64,000 nt of DNA from Leguminivora glycinivorella. Its lineage: Eukaryota; Arthropoda; Insecta; Lepidoptera; Tortricidae. Positions 41,787 through 53,754 of the stretch are shown one piece after another (position 1 is the first letter of the stretch; every line of letters begins with the position of its first letter). Position numbers and translations under genes: made by a program. The stretch is taken from assembly GCF_023078275.1 (NCBI RefSeq), contig NC_062990.1:8695549-8759548 (forward strand). Reading direction: 5' to 3'. The notes below the pieces were generated by a model that saw nothing but the letters and a program-made list of their open reading frames with translations, searched no databases and was not told the origin of the DNA.

Positions 41787-42770
41787 GGTGTTTACTTTAG
41801 ATGAAGTTTAATTACAAAATGTCTCGTGTACTTTAACCTTTTGACCACTACACACATACAGCCATGTGCGACGATGGTTAACAAGCTACTACCTCATGGC
41901 GCCGTCTGGCGAAGCGGCTAGGATCTAGATAGACGTGGTCTTCACCGGCGCGCAGGGCTATACCGACTATCCTGACTGAGGTTTTTACTTTAAATCTGAG
42001 GTTTTTTAGAGAGAGGGGGCCGCCCGTGGGACAAGTGGACAATAAATAGTTCAGTAATCTGTGATGTGTCCGCTTTTAGGCAATAAGGGAGACGTGGTTA
42101 AAAAAAATTGGGAACCCTGCTTTACTTATATTTACGATATATTTGATAGCGACTGTAGACAAAGCTGTTGTCACCCGGAAAAATATCTCGTATTATATAC
42201 TGCTTGACCACAACACACATACAGCCATGTGCGACGATGGTTAATTAACAATGTTATTGACATTATTATGTTCTTAAGAAACAAAAATCATGCAGATATT
42301 TAAAGTTTTAGATAGGAATGAGACATTTTGGTCTGAACTTTGACTTTTAGCAGGATTTTTATGAGACTTTAAGGGACGTTTTAGACAATGATGTTACATT
42401 TTGGTCTGAACATTGTGAAAATTGAGTTAAACACATTGTTTGTAAAGCGTGTTTTTGTCGAAATTTTAGGTATTTTTAGTCTCAGTATGGACACTTTTGA
42501 GCCATCAGACATCTTAAGTGGTAAGCATGAATTGTGGATCAGTCATTTTCGTCTGATAATATTTGTAGATCCGTTTTGAGTCCGGACTTTTTGGTCTAAA
42601 ATGTCACAGATATTTCAAATTGAAGACATTTCGGTTGAAATAGTTATCTTGGTTTTTCTTAGTTTAAAAAAAACGGGCAGATGAAAGGAGTACTGAAACC
42701 AGTTATTGTATGTGGATATACTTAACAAATAAGTAAATTATATTATCACACTAAAATCAAGCCTAATAAA
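41787..42770 (+). other. Probable PHLDB 3' UTR with candidate poly(A) signal
   Basis: Non-coding sequence follows the stop. AATAAA at 42765-42770 is the first well-placed signal beyond the duplicated exon debris; others lie near 44513 and 45350, so the true end is uncertain. A short segment at about 41838-41880 (accactacacacatacag...) recurs at about 42207-42243 and in a degraded form near 43300. Confidence 0.35.
41886..41990 (+). pseudogene. Decayed tandem copy of the PHLDB terminal exon
   Basis: This repeats 41692-41797 at an offset of 193-194 bp (gctactacctcatggcgcc onward). The conserved PH-domain Trp codon TGG has become TAG, and there is a one-base indel. It lies in the 3' UTR and keeps the old stop codon. 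It shows that the 3' end was duplicated after the family structure was set. Confidence 0.85.
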
Positions 42771-44644
42771 GTACATATTTAACTGTTTGCTTTGACTTTA
42801 ACCACGCATGAAAAAAAAAAACTTAAGAATCGGATCATATATCTACATATGTATATATCAATTTTTCAATTGTGTGTTTTTATATCGAATATAATAGAAT
42901 TCGCGAATAGAAAAATCACAGTATTTTTAGTACATAAAATATACATAATTCGATATGAAATAAAATTATCATTAGGTATTACTTACCTGTATGACAATAA
43001 GATCCCTGTGCCAAGCTTTGTATGATAAACGTATTTTACACGGCAGCTTTATACCAAGGTAGTTTTTAGAAACTAAATAGTACTGTCACACATATAAATG
43101 TAAGGAAATATACTAAAATAAATACTAATTCATTAGTAGTCGCATTCAGTATAGGAGCTGTCAAAAATCGGAATCGAAACGCGCACTCTGACGTCTTGTT
43201 TCGACATTTGTGAGAACTTATGACAGCTCCGATATATTTGATGTCGACTGTTGACTGAGCTTATTATCTGAAATATATCTCGTGTACAACTTTTAACCTT
43301 TTACCCACTACAAAAATACACCTGTGTGTCGATGGTTAAAAGATGTTTAGGTAACACAATCAAAGTGAACGACGATTATTCTTGTCAAATATAACATAAC
43401 ACTTTCGAGATTTAGAACACATGAGGTTTTATAAGTTACTCTATAGCGAGAACGTGACGAACGAACATTCGTTATGGAGAAAGAAAACAGCGCCACCAAA
43501 CAGTTACTGACTAAAATAAAAATTACCATACGTTTTCCATTACATAACGCTATTGACTAATGAATTGAAAACTCATAGTTGCTAATCTTACATTTTCTTG
43601 TGTGACAATACGTTTACAAGTTTCTATTTCTTATCTAGTGCCTTGCAAGAGACTGAACAAGAAATCTGTGTTAATGTACAATTGTATTAAAATGTACCTT
43701 AATTATACAGTCGAGTTAAATGCCAATTTCGTGTGCTCACATTTAGTTTAAGATTTTCAAATGTACTTTAAGAGTGTTTGAAATACATTAAGATCTAATT
43801 TAGAAGTACAGTTATATAATTAATTAATACCATTGTGTTATGAATTTGTAAATGGTAAATATTCGACTATATCAGTAGTTTACCACAAGACGTATTTCTC
43901 GTACGGGCATTTTGCGAACGAAATGTATGATATCAAAATGTCGTTTTCTTTAAACCGTTTTTTGCCAAGAGTGGCACTGAAACTAGAGCAGTGGTATGTG
44001 CTCTGCCTACCCCGTTTGAGAATACAGACGTGAGGTTAAGTGGTTGGTACAAGTGATAATTTGTACGCCGGGACTTAGGTACTCATAATGTCATACTTGT
44101 GGTAAAGCTACTGATGATTTACATTAAAAAAAAATTGGAAATCTAAAGGTGTTTTTGAGGGAAACTGTAAAAAACACCTTAAACACCAATACATTAAAGT
44201 TCATATTCGCATTACCGAAGAACTAACTTATTTTTTATAAGCACGCTTATATACCTAATGTTATAATAACGTTACCATAGCTATATATTATGTATAAATG
44301 GCAACTTTACATTGCCAAACGCATGTATGTGTTAACTTTGTAATGTTTTTAAAAAAAAATATAAGTAACCCTTTCAACAATATTTTGCCATACACAAAAA
44401 ATTCATATGCCAAAATTTTAGATGAAATATATTTAGTTAATTATTGGCTTGAAACTTTTTGCTGCATTAGTGTTGCATTGTGAAAAAAAAAAACTACATT
44501 TAAAACCAACATAATAAAACCTGTACAGGAGAATAGTCAAATTGATTTGTGAAACATTTTTCCTAAACTGAAGCGAAGACACTTTGATTCGCTTGGTCAA
44601 TGAAAACTAAATGTAAAACTAAAACAATATACTGATATTTGGTG
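42771..44644. other. AT-rich stretch downstream of PHLDB
   Basis: No gene seen. A degraded fragment of the (TATG)n-tailed repeat lies at 43966-44035. Short ORFs are AT-driven. Confidence 0.55.
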
Positions 44645-44758
44645 TACAGTCGACTACAAAGAGATGTATCCACTTTTTCACCAAATTACAATGAAATACA
44701 ATGAAATAACAACATATTACAGTGAAAAAGTAGATACATCTCTTTGTAGTCGACTATA
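44645..44758. repeat. Palindromic MITE, second copy of the 4404 element
   Basis: tacagtcgactacaaagaga and tctctttgtagtcgactata are inverted. The same terminal 37 bp occur at 4404. Confidence 0.78.
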
Positions 44759-45585
44759 CGTAGCCGTTGAAAGGGTTAAAATATGCGTTACAGTACGTGA
44801 TGTTACTTTATCGTACTACTGCGCAAATTAGTACTTTTTGTGCCTATGTCGAACTTAGGGTCATATATACTGTAAAACGTACAATACACGTGCGAAGAGG
44901 AAATTCAAACTCGCGTCGATTTAAAACACTATTTTCTGTACAGATGGTGTATTTTTTTGGCATTAGTGCGAGAAGTAGTTCATTATATGCCAGGTCGAAA
45001 CTTCGGATGGCCATCTGTAATGAAAAACGTCGTACGATACACATGCGAAAAAAATAGAAACGAGTGGCGATAAATGAAAACACGACCGAAGGATCCTTTT
45101 TTCGCACTTGTATCGTAATGTACTATTTCAGGCGTGTTTTAATTTATCGCGATTTTATTAATTTCCTCTTTTGCACTTGTATCGTAATGAACTAGTTACA
45201 ACACAGGCCTTGTTATATACCATCTTGAGAGTGTAAAAATGATAGTGTATACATATAAATGGAATGCAATTGTGTGATTTGTTTGTACAATGAAATGGCT
45301 GAAACCAAGTATTTAGAATAAGGTCACATTATTATTAACCGAGCAAGTAAATAAAGCATTTACAGAATCTATTTTTTTATTTTCTCCTAAAATCCTGAAT
45401 AAAAAATAGTACCTACATTGTGCAACATGGGGCGTAAGGAAATACTGGAGTACATATACTTAGTTAAAAATCATTAGCGATTTAAAGACTCGAGTTTTCT
45501 ATATTATTATGTCAACGTTTTTTATCACACTTGCAATAAATAAAAATATATTTATAGTTTAAAAAGGTAAAACCCTCTTATCTTA

Positions 45586-45738
45586 GTGTGGGTGTGTGTG
45601 TTTGTTTGTCCGTCTTTCTCGGCAAAACGGAGCGACGAATTAACGTGATTTTTTAAGTGGAGATAGTTGAAGGGATGGAAAGCGGCAATAGGCTACATTT
45701 TGTCTGTTTCTAACGCGAGCGAAGCCGCGGACAAAAGC
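45586..45738 (+). mobile_element. RTE-like LINE 3' tail, copy 4
   Basis: gtgtgtgtttgtttgtccgt to gaagccgcggacaaaagct. Confidence 0.65.
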
Positions 45739-46206
45739 TCTGCTGTCACATTGTGGAGGGCCTGTCGCGAACTATGTGATATTTGACTAACGATGAGTTG
45801 CCACTTTGTCGCACTTGTAAATTTGGTAGCTATAGGTAAAGCTTGGTATAAGCATAACAGATGATAAGCGTAAGCGAAATGATAGTCTGTGGGTATAAGC
45901 AATGTATAAGCATTCCCTGTTCTAACGTTTACGTGAAAATTAATTAAATATGGTAGAACCCATGTACAACTTTTACATTACATGTCTGCACATAGATAAT
46001 TAATTGCCTCAAAGTTACCTTATAAACTAAACTGACAGAACTTCTTGGAGGTAACTGACATTACTCTATGCCATTAATCAAGAGCTGTCTTCCTTACAAA
46101 AATAGTTTTTGAAGCTCATGCGATGTCAAAACAACTAACGCTGTGATGTGTAAATTTGGTTTAACCTCAAGTTCTGTTTATTGCACGCGCAGTTTTCAAT
46201 TTTACA

Positions 46207-46213
46207 ATGGCTG
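46207..46213 (+). CDS. Gene 2 exon 1 (7 nt coding)
   Basis: tttacaATGGCTG followed by donor GTGAGG. It gives Met-Ala plus one base, which joins the AG of exon 2 to form Glu. A short first coding exon of this kind is unusual but matches the phase. Confidence 0.6.
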
Positions 46214-49200
46214 GTGAGGGAACTAAGAATCTTTCAAATTGTATCACGATTGTTGTGTAACCCTTCGTCCGAGCACAAAATCTGAGGGGTATCAGAATGA
46301 GGAAGTGTTGGCAACTTGTGATCAAGGCACGAATACCAACTTAGCATTCATCCCTCGATCACAAGTACCGCCGGGTAGTGCGAATGAAAGGGCAGGGTTT
46401 AACGCCATATCTCTTTATTTTAATTTCCAAAAGTATAATCTCTTCCTATTTTTCTCAAGCTTGCCGTTCAGTAACATGTGACGTTTCAGAGGGCCTGGTG
46501 TCGACCTGTTTTTTCTGTTTCTGCCTGCGTACTGGGTGCATCTTGATCTCGCTGTTTCCGATTACGGCCTTCGGTATAGGGTTCGGTTATCATTATATTG
46601 GCGAATTCGGTAAGTACCTACACTTTTTATTTATTTTCCCCTCACTAGCTCGGAAACACGTGTTTTGTCCTTTAATACCAGCGGATAAAAACGCATTTTA
46701 TCCACTAGTGGGTAAAGTAATTTGACCTTGAATAAAGTCAAATTAACTGCTTTAAAATTGACAAAAGTAGGTGAATCTAGTAATAAAGATGATTTACCAC
46801 CTGCGGAACTACTGGAAGCAGTGATAATAGTTATTTGTTATACAAGGGGGCAAAGTTGTATTTTAACGCCGAGTGTGGAATTGAAAAACGAGCAAGTGAA
46901 AGGATTCTATAGTTGAACCACGAGCGAAGCGAGTGGTTCGAGAATAGAATCCTGAACTTGTGAGTTTTTTAACACACGAGAAGTAAAATACTTTGCACCC
47001 GAGTGTAACACAAAACTTTTCCCCTCCTTATAGCGAGGAAACTACAACGCAAAAAATGCGTTTATCACTGCTTCCAGTAGTTCCACAGGTGGTAAATCAT
47101 TTTTATTACTAGATTCACCTACTTTTATCAATTTTAAAGCAGTCAATTTGACTTTATTCAAGGTCAAATTACTTTACCCACTAGTGGATAAAATGCGTTT
47201 TTACCCGCTGGTATTAAAGGACAAAACACGTGTTTCCGAGCTAGTGAGGGGAAAACGCATTTTTTGCGTTGTAGTTTTCTCGCTATAGTGAGGGGAAAAG
47301 TTTTGTGTTACACTCGGGTGCAAAGTATTTTACTTCTCGTGTGTTAAAAAACTCGCAAGTTCAGGATTTTATTCTCGAACCACTCGCTTCGCTCGTGGTT
47401 CAACTATAGAATCCTTTCACTTGCTCGTTTTTCAATTCCACACTCGGCGTTAAAATACAACTTTGCCCCCTTGTATAACAAATAACTATTAAAGTTAAAC
47501 TGAAAAGCATAATGGGGACCCTGGTGGCAAACGTTCATGGGCCAGCCAGATAAAGCTGGGACCAAATTGTCGAAGCTACAAGTTACAATTTACAAGCGGT
47601 AATAAATGTCTAATATGACAAATTGGACTTCCGCTTGTTACTTTGTAACTTTCAGTTTTGAGAAATAGGCCCCTGGTGCAAAGAACACCTAAAACATCTA
47701 CCTAATTACACTCGGAATACCTACTTGGCGAATAATGGCACAGGTTAGGGCGAAATCACGATCTATTGTGTCGGAGGCCAAGATCATTTTTGGGTACCCG
47801 AGGCCGCAGCCGTGAAGTAAGTAAGTAGGTACGAATATTACGCTCCACGTAGGCAGGAACCGCAGAAAGTCAGTGCTCAAATGGAGAAACAGTAAAATTG
47901 TTTAAAGGCGATGGCCGAAGGCCGAGCTTGGCCCAGAGCTGAAGGCCCAAAGCGTCCAGGAGCACTGCTGAATACCTGATAGCGCGCTTCGCATGCATGA
48001 AATGTCGGGTTAGACCCGACCCTACAGGCTAAAGTGCACTGACGCACGAAAGTCGCGTGCTTGATATCGAACTGCGCTCGACCCTACAGAGTCAAGTGCA
48101 ATGCGGAGTGTAAAACTGAAGGGAATGTTTACCGATATCGAATGTAAGAGCGATAACCCATACATTACCGGTGCCATCTTGGATTTCTTCCATTGAAATC
48201 CTTCCGACATCCGATATCCGATCGGATAATGTGAAAACGCGCTGCCAGACCCTCGCAAAACATTCCCTTCAGTCTTTTCCTTAGTTATTGCAATAAATTT
48301 TCTTTAATATGTAGCTGGCGCTATTAAAATATTTTTTTAAAGAAGATAATGGACGGAACTGTTTATTTATTTTTCAGATCCCTTCATGGATTACTGGTGG
48401 ATATTTTTTATCATATACTTTCCTCCATCATTTGAAGTACTTAACAGCCTTGCGTTTCTTATCAGTATGAAACCGGTAATGTACATAATATATCTATTTT
48501 TTAAATATTAAGTGTACCTACAGATGTAGTGCGAAAAGGGTTTGCTTCGTATTTTTCCGGAAACGTTCGTATTTGTCATGCTAGTTCCGTCAATGTCAGT
48601 ACAGAAACAGCATGACACGTTCGTATGTACGTTTCCGTGACAATACGAAGTTGCTTTTTAACTACACTGAGACTTTAGCACGTGCTGTGGAAACAGGAGC
48701 TAGCCGCCGTGAATAATAGAAACAAAGGCTTTTGTTTAACAGATTACGGGAAAAGCCAAAAAACATCTCAGAAAATTCGTACTATAACAATTGTGACACG
48801 TCCACCGGCGGCTTGTCCGCTCTTTAGTATTCTAATTATGCTCTGAGGCATCTTCTGGGCGAGCTCACTCTATCGTCCGCCACGTCATTGCCTTTGGCTA
48901 GTCTGTGGCCAAGAGTAAGCCCATTTATAATAATATGCACTACATACACACATAATTTTTATGCACTCACTCGTGGCCCGTTTCTCGAAAGGTACAAGCC
49001 TTGTATTACAAGAGTGTTTCCATGACAACCCATACGATTTGACAGTTCCCGCACTTGTGATACAAGGCTTGTACCTTTAGAGAAACGGGCCCCAGGTCTC
49101 GGTAATTATCAATCGTCTAGTCTATATTCTAATTGCCGCGGCGCTTCTATTTGCAGTGGAATTTGCATTCTGATAAAGTAGAATTAGAACTGAAATTCCA

Positions 49201-50500
49201 CTGAAAACAAATGAGTCGCGGTAATTAGAATTCACCCTTACGTCTTGAGAATGACCGTTCTATGTTAATTTTCTTATAGGTAGAAGACTTTGCGAAAGTT
49301 TTCTTCATGGAGGCTTGTGCGGTTAAACTAGCAATGGATTTGGCGTTGGCACTATTTTTCCTGGTTGTAGGAGTCGGGGATAAAGACACTCTTTGGGACC
49401 CAGAACATATACACTATTACGCCATTTCCGTAGCTATAATTATTACAAGTAAGTGCCTCTTTTACTTGACAGAGCCAGTGTGCGTAGCCAAATGCACATA
49501 CGCTTCACGATTCGCTCACGATTAGAGCGTATTGTAGTAGTAGGATTTAGGTAGTTTTAAGAGGATACAGTAGCGAAAATGCTAAAATGGAAAGGATCCC
49601 CCTTTCAACTTGGGAATTTTAGTTAAATATACAAGTGTTATTAACTAGATTTATCGAAAAAAAATTGTCCATTAAGAACAACTCAGTCAAAAGATATTTC
49701 AAAAAAATCTTTAATATCGAGGTTCCGCTCTCGACTCTTTCCTCCTTCAAAACTTAATCAATCGGAACGAAATTTGAGAATCTGAGTAACAATGAAATAA
49801 TCTATGTCGGACCGTTTAGTTTTTTTGGTTAATTGTTACCAATCTTGAGTATCACACCTTTTTTTGCGCCACAATGAAAAAGGCCGTTTTTGGAAATTTT
49901 TGATTGGCTCTAGAGTCTTTAAAAAGCAGAATATCAAAAAAATCAAAACGGTCCGACATAGATAAAAATAATAACAATTTGTGTTGAAAAAATCATTGCT
50001 CTATCTTCAAAAACCAGAGAGGAAATAGTCGAGAGCGTTTGTATGGAGAATTGACCCCTACCACACCTCGGACACTGGCGATCAAATATATGAAAGAGGC
50101 GCGTTAGAGTCGAAGCTCGTGTAGGTGAACGCGTACTACGCTTGTATGAGTGACATATGACAGGTCGACTGTTCGCGTTTTTGACAGGCGGTAACTGTGA
50201 GGTAGCCGAGAGGGGGTGGGCGGCACTTTCAGCGGGGAGCGGGAGTGGCCATACTGTACGATAGTACTCTTTATTATACTGTGCCCCTACCGTATCGTCT
50301 TAAAAACATTTTTTCTTCTTCCAGTCCTCAACTTCTACTTCTTCATAGTGGCGCACAGTTACAAGCACGAGATAAACTCGGCACTGAATTGCGCCGTGTT
50401 GAACTCCCGGCTCGCTAACGTGAGCTCTGTGAGTGGCGCGTCCAGCTCCGCTAGTGGGGGCTACAGCGCTGATAGCAGTAGCTACGGCTCCGCGAGATAA
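46207..50500 (+). CDS. Four-helix membrane protein, 189 aa (gene 2)
   Basis: Five coding exons: 46207-46213, 46490-46609, 48378-48475, 49280-49448, 50325-50500. All introns are GT-AG, with phases 1, 1, 0, 1. The protein starts MAEGLVSTCFFCFCLRTGC. Predicted helices are near residues 19-40, 49-72, 88-108 and 120-141, followed by a Ser/Gly/Tyr-rich cytosolic-type tail. The Cys-rich N-terminus and LRTGC at the start of helix 1 recall insect DUF4728/DUF7027 proteins and LAPTM4. These are known as small membrane proteins, some of the endolysosomal system, so any function here is inference. Gene 3 downstream is a paralogue. Introns contain repeats but the frame is intact. The start is chosen because ATGGCTG plus donor gives the only phase fitting exon 2. 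Confidence 0.75.
46490..46609 (+). CDS. Gene 2 exon 2 (helix 1)
   Basis: The acceptor is gacgtttcag and the donor is GTAAGT. Encodes EGLVSTCFFCFCLRTGCILI and onward to YHYIGEF. Confidence 0.78.
46636..47490. mobile_element. Composite inverted copies of the 40795-type repeat
   Basis: 46825-47255 is a forward copy. 47255-47490 is the reverse complement of about 46825-47060. 46636-46824 is the reverse complement of about 47070-47253. The arrangement makes a long foldback inside gene 2 intron 2. Confidence 0.75.
48378..48475 (+). CDS. Gene 2 exon 3 (helix 2)
   Basis: The acceptor is tatttttcag and the donor is GTAATG. Encodes DPFMDYWWIFFIIYFPPSF and the rest of helix 2, phase 1 in and 0 out. 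Confidence 0.75.
48519..48655. repeat. Palindromic MITE, TACAGATGTAGTGCGAAAAGG ends, copy 1
   Basis: cttcgtatttttccggaaac faces its complement around gtcatgctagttcc/acagcatgacac. A second, longer copy is at 59101-59272. Confidence 0.7.
48655..48790 (+). repeat. Dispersed repeat, copy 2 (pair of 39836)
   Basis: Matches 39836-39970 through aaaacatctcagaaaattc. Confidence 0.65.
48840..48935 (+). repeat. LINE/SINE tail repeat with the empty Harbinger-MITE site
   Basis: gcatcttctgggcgagctca to agcccatttataataat matches 26160-26240 plus 26474-26500 without the 232-bp insert. Confidence 0.75.
48974..49093. repeat. Palindromic MITE (ggcccgtttctcgaaaggta)
   Basis: ggcccgtttctcgaaaggta with caagccttgtattacaag pairs with cttgtgatacaaggcttgta and aagagaaacgggcc-like sequence. 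Confidence 0.75.
49126..49234. repeat. Palindromic MITE (attctaattgccgcggcg)
   Basis: attctaattgccgcg ... gcagtggaatttgc faces gaaattccactg ... cgcggtaattagaat. Confidence 0.7.
49280..49448 (+). CDS. Gene 2 exon 4 (helices 3 and 4a)
   Basis: The acceptor is ttcttatag and the donor is GTAAGT. Encodes VEDFAKVFFMEACAVKLAMD and on to the start of helix 4 (YYAISVAIIIT). Confidence 0.78.
50062..50283 (-). mobile_element. 7-bp-TSD element, copy 2 (reverse)
   Basis: 222 bp, from cacacctcggacactggcg to atactgtg. Flanked by CCCCTAC at 50055-50061 and 50284-50290. It ends about 40 bp before the gene 2 terminal exon. Confidence 0.85.
50325..50500 (+). CDS. Gene 2 exon 5 (helix 4b, tail, stop)
   Basis: The acceptor is ttcttcttccag. 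Encodes ILNFYFFIVAHSYKHEINSA, then a Ser-rich tail ending SSSYGSAR and TAA. Confidence 0.8.
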
Positions 50501-50712
50501 GTAGTTACAAGTGGCGGCACGTAACTTTAGCGCTGAGGGAAGTGTGGAGGGGATAGCTGCGCATTGGAACGCATACCCTTCACCCCCTGTAATCAGCAGT
50601 AGCTACCGATCCGCGAGATAAGTAGTTACAAGTGGCGGTACGTAACTTTAGCGCTGAGTGAAATGTGGAAGGAACAGCTGCGCATGGGGACGCATACCCT
50701 TCGCCCCCTGTA
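50474..50712 (+). repeat. 121-bp tandem duplication spanning the gene 2 stop codon
   Basis: agcagtagctacggctccgc at 50474 recurs as agcagtagctaccgatccgc at 50595. Each unit contains the end of the coding sequence, TAA and part of the cggcacgtaactttagcgct MITE. Confidence 0.8.
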
Positions 50713-50795
50713 ATCCCCTCTGATACCTGTTTCTGACTTCTGCGCAATAACGGTCAGCGCTAAAGTTACGCGCCGCGACTTGTACCGCCGACGTT
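50505..50795. repeat. MITE with cggcacgtaactttagcgct ends, copy 2
   Basis: gttacaagtggcggcacgta (left) faces cgccgcgacttgtacc (right). It forms most of the presumed gene 2 3' UTR. Confidence 0.6.
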
Positions 50796-51445
50796 ACGTG
50801 ACTGTCCTCACAATAGAGATTACTGCATGTTTTGTAAGTTATAAAAGTGATATGCTTAAACTACGAATACTTACCATTAAATTACAATACCTACTCGTAA
50901 TTTTTTTTTTACTTAAATATTGTAAAGATACCATATAGAAAGAAAACTGAACGAAACTGTAATAGTGTTGAAAAATAGTTGTTTTTAACATAAATCTTTC
51001 ATTCAGTTTAAGTTCAATTTTAAGATATATTAAGACTAACTCGGCACTTAGTCCCGCTGTCAGTTTTCGTCCTGAGTTTTGGTTGTCGTCAAAATATATT
51101 TATAACTGTTTATTTTTTAATGTAACTTTAAGATTTATTGACATGAATTAAATATTTTATAATGAAATATTGTATCCAGCTTATTTTGCATTTTTAAACA
51201 CCTACATATGTCAAATGAGTAATTAACTTAAAATAGGCAGAAAATATAACAGAACACTAAAACCTGGTCAGAAATATACATATAACCACATTGACCATAA
51301 GCTCTTATCCATTTGACAAGGGTCATATATTTCTGGTCAAGATTTATTTGGCTTTACCACTCAACCCAAAACGTAGTGATTCAATGCTCTTTGACTCAAC
51401 CCTTAGTAGTATCAGCCTTGAAAATTTAAGGAACGTTGTAGACCC

Positions 51446-52034
51446 AGAGCCCAGGCCCGCCAGACCTTCCTCAAATTCTCAAGGATGAAACTTTGGGACA
51501 ATGTAGAGTTCATATCAGCGGTTAATGTGTGCATATTTTCTAGTTCGGCCCATCGGACAATTTTTTGCTATCAAGTGATGAAGGTGAAAAAAAAAGTGCT
51601 TACTTTCCTTAAATTCTCAAGGCTGATTTTTATATATGTGTTAGAGCACGTTGTTAGAAATTGGTTATCATCAATGCCAGACCGGCTTGAGAAAAATTGC
51701 ACGGCTTGGCAAAATCAGGCTTGAGAAAATGAGGTAAGTTAGAGTCGTTTTTTGCCAACTTTGTCGCGTCTGGTAAAAGTTATGGCCGGCGGAAACGGTC
51801 TGGCATTGATGATAACCAATTTCTAACAACGTGCTCTAACACATATATAAAAATCAGCCTTGAGAATTTAAGGAAAGTAAGCACTTTTTTTTTTCACCTT
51901 CATCACTTGATAGCAAAAAATTGGCCGATGGGCCGAACTAGAAAATATGCACACATTAAACGCCGATGTGAACTCTACATTGTCCCAAAGTTTCATCCTT
52001 GAGAATTTGAGGAAGGTCTGGCGGGCCTGGGCTC
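51446..52034. repeat. Near-perfect long palindrome with 239-bp arms
   Basis: Left arm 51446-51684 (gagcccaggcccgccagacc to tcatcaatgccagaccg) is the reverse complement of 51796-52034, with only a few mismatches and a 111-bp spacer. A diverged third piece of the arm follows at 52045-52190 (ggccgtcgggcctaatta). No TIR/TSD boundary is clear. Confidence 0.88.
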
Positions 52035-52332
52035 TTGATCTATTGAGTTAGTGATTAAAAAAAACCTTGTAGCAATAAAATGGCCGTCGGGCCTAATTAC
52101 GTAATATGCAGACATTGAATGTCTATACTAACTCTAGATTATCCCAAAGTTTCATCTTTGAGAAAATTAGGAAGTTCGCGGCTCAGGGCTCTTAAAGCCT
52201 GACTTGACTACGCGCCATTTTATTAGAACTAATTTTCTTCATACCATGGAGAATAGATGCTTCATACTAAACTGAACTGTCACCCCATACATCGGAATAG
52301 CAGCGACCTCCTTGCAATAATCAATGAATCAT

Positions 52333-52484
52333 ATCATCACTACTTTTAAAAAAACTTGTATCTTCGTCTGTCAATGAAAAGAAAATTGTAGTAAGTATGT
52401 ATGGAATGCATATAGACTTACTGCGTTTTAACTTTGAGGAGCAGCGTGACATACGAGATTTTTTTAAAGTAGTGACGATATAAT
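52333..52484. repeat. MITE with atcgtcactacttttaaaaa TIRs, copy 2
   Basis: Reverse orientation of 9619-9764, sharing ggaatgcatatagacttact. Confidence 0.7.
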
Positions 52485-52539
52485 TATTTCTGTTGGTCGG
52501 GCTTTAGTTGACTTTTACTCTAGGAGTCACACAACTAGG

Positions 52540-53035
52540 GTTGTAAATAGAAAAAAAACCAAATGTTTTTTTTTCAGAATTATGAAAAAAAAACATGAAA
52601 AAAACCGAGCACCTTGGTTTTTTTTCTAAATATGTTTTTTTTTTTTCAGATGAACAAGTAATACGACAATAACGGTTTTTCGTGAGTTGTAACGTGTTTC
52701 AATAACAATAACGTACATTTTAATTCAGTATACAAACGTTTATTGGGGAATCCCCGATGCGGCGTGTAGCGTGGAGAGGCGGTGGTGTTGCCAACAGTAA
52801 ATAGTGATAACTACAAACTACAGATTTCGTAAATGTTACTTTTATAAGACCAGAAATTAAAGTTATTTGATTAAATTCGTTTAATAGTTAACATTAAGTC
52901 TAAAAAACCGTATAAAAGTATTAACTACTTTGCAAATTTTTAGATTTCGTACTTTAGAATAAAAACATACTCCAGAAAAAGAACTGTTTTTTTTCACGGT
53001 TTTTTTCATGTTTTTTTTTTCACTATCTAGAAACC
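52540..53035. repeat. Poly(T)/poly(A)-rich inverted repeat region
   Basis: caaatgtttttttttcag, catgaaaaaaaccgagcacc and, at the far end, cacggtttttttcatgtttt are mutually inverted. It looks like a MITE of ~490 bp with homopolymer-rich ends. No gene. Confidence 0.45.
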
Positions 53036-53339
53036 TTGCATCTATGATCATCCGTCAACCAATATGACATTAAGAAATACATAACGTCAAATTATGATAC
53101 CACGTTTGTATTAATAATAAACATCGGCATAATCGTTTTAAATGTGGACTTTATAATTTATATTCCTATTAACACTCCAGGCTAATTTATTTTACGTACT
53201 TATACGATAAGAAACGCCTGAAAACGTGAGTAAAGTACCTATTACAAGATGAAATAATGGTATACACACATATGCTTATTACGTTATAACTTACATATAT
53301 TACACACTGACAATTCTGTGCCTATATCTGGGTCGATAG

Positions 53340-53566
53340 CACAGTATAGGTAATAAAGAGTACTATCGGAGAGAGTATGGCCACTCCCGCTCCTCGCTGA
53401 AAGTGCCGCTCACTCACTCTCGGTTAGCTCACAGTCACCGCCTATCAAGAATGCATATTTCACTCATACAAGTATCAAGCATGGTAGCCGTTCACCTACA
53501 CGAGCTTAGACTGTGTGCTAGGAACGCGCCTCTTTCATATATTTGATCGCCCGTGTCCGAGGTGTG
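53340..53566 (+). mobile_element. 7-bp-TSD element, copy 3
   Basis: 227 bp, from cacagtataggtaataaaga to gtgtccgaggtgtg. Flanked by TCGATAG at 53333-53339 and 53567-53573. Confidence 0.85.
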
Positions 53567-53754
53567 TCGATAGTAAAATTGTTACTCAGCGTCAATATTT
53601 GTGTCGCTTAACTTCAAACGGGTAAATCCATTCTGCTTTAAAGTTGATTATATAAAAAAATATAATATTCATCTTTTAGCATGGCAACCTTTTAGTCAAT
53701 GGATTTACCCAGGTATAAGCTATTGTAAAATAGACTACGGGTGTTATGTTTCAG

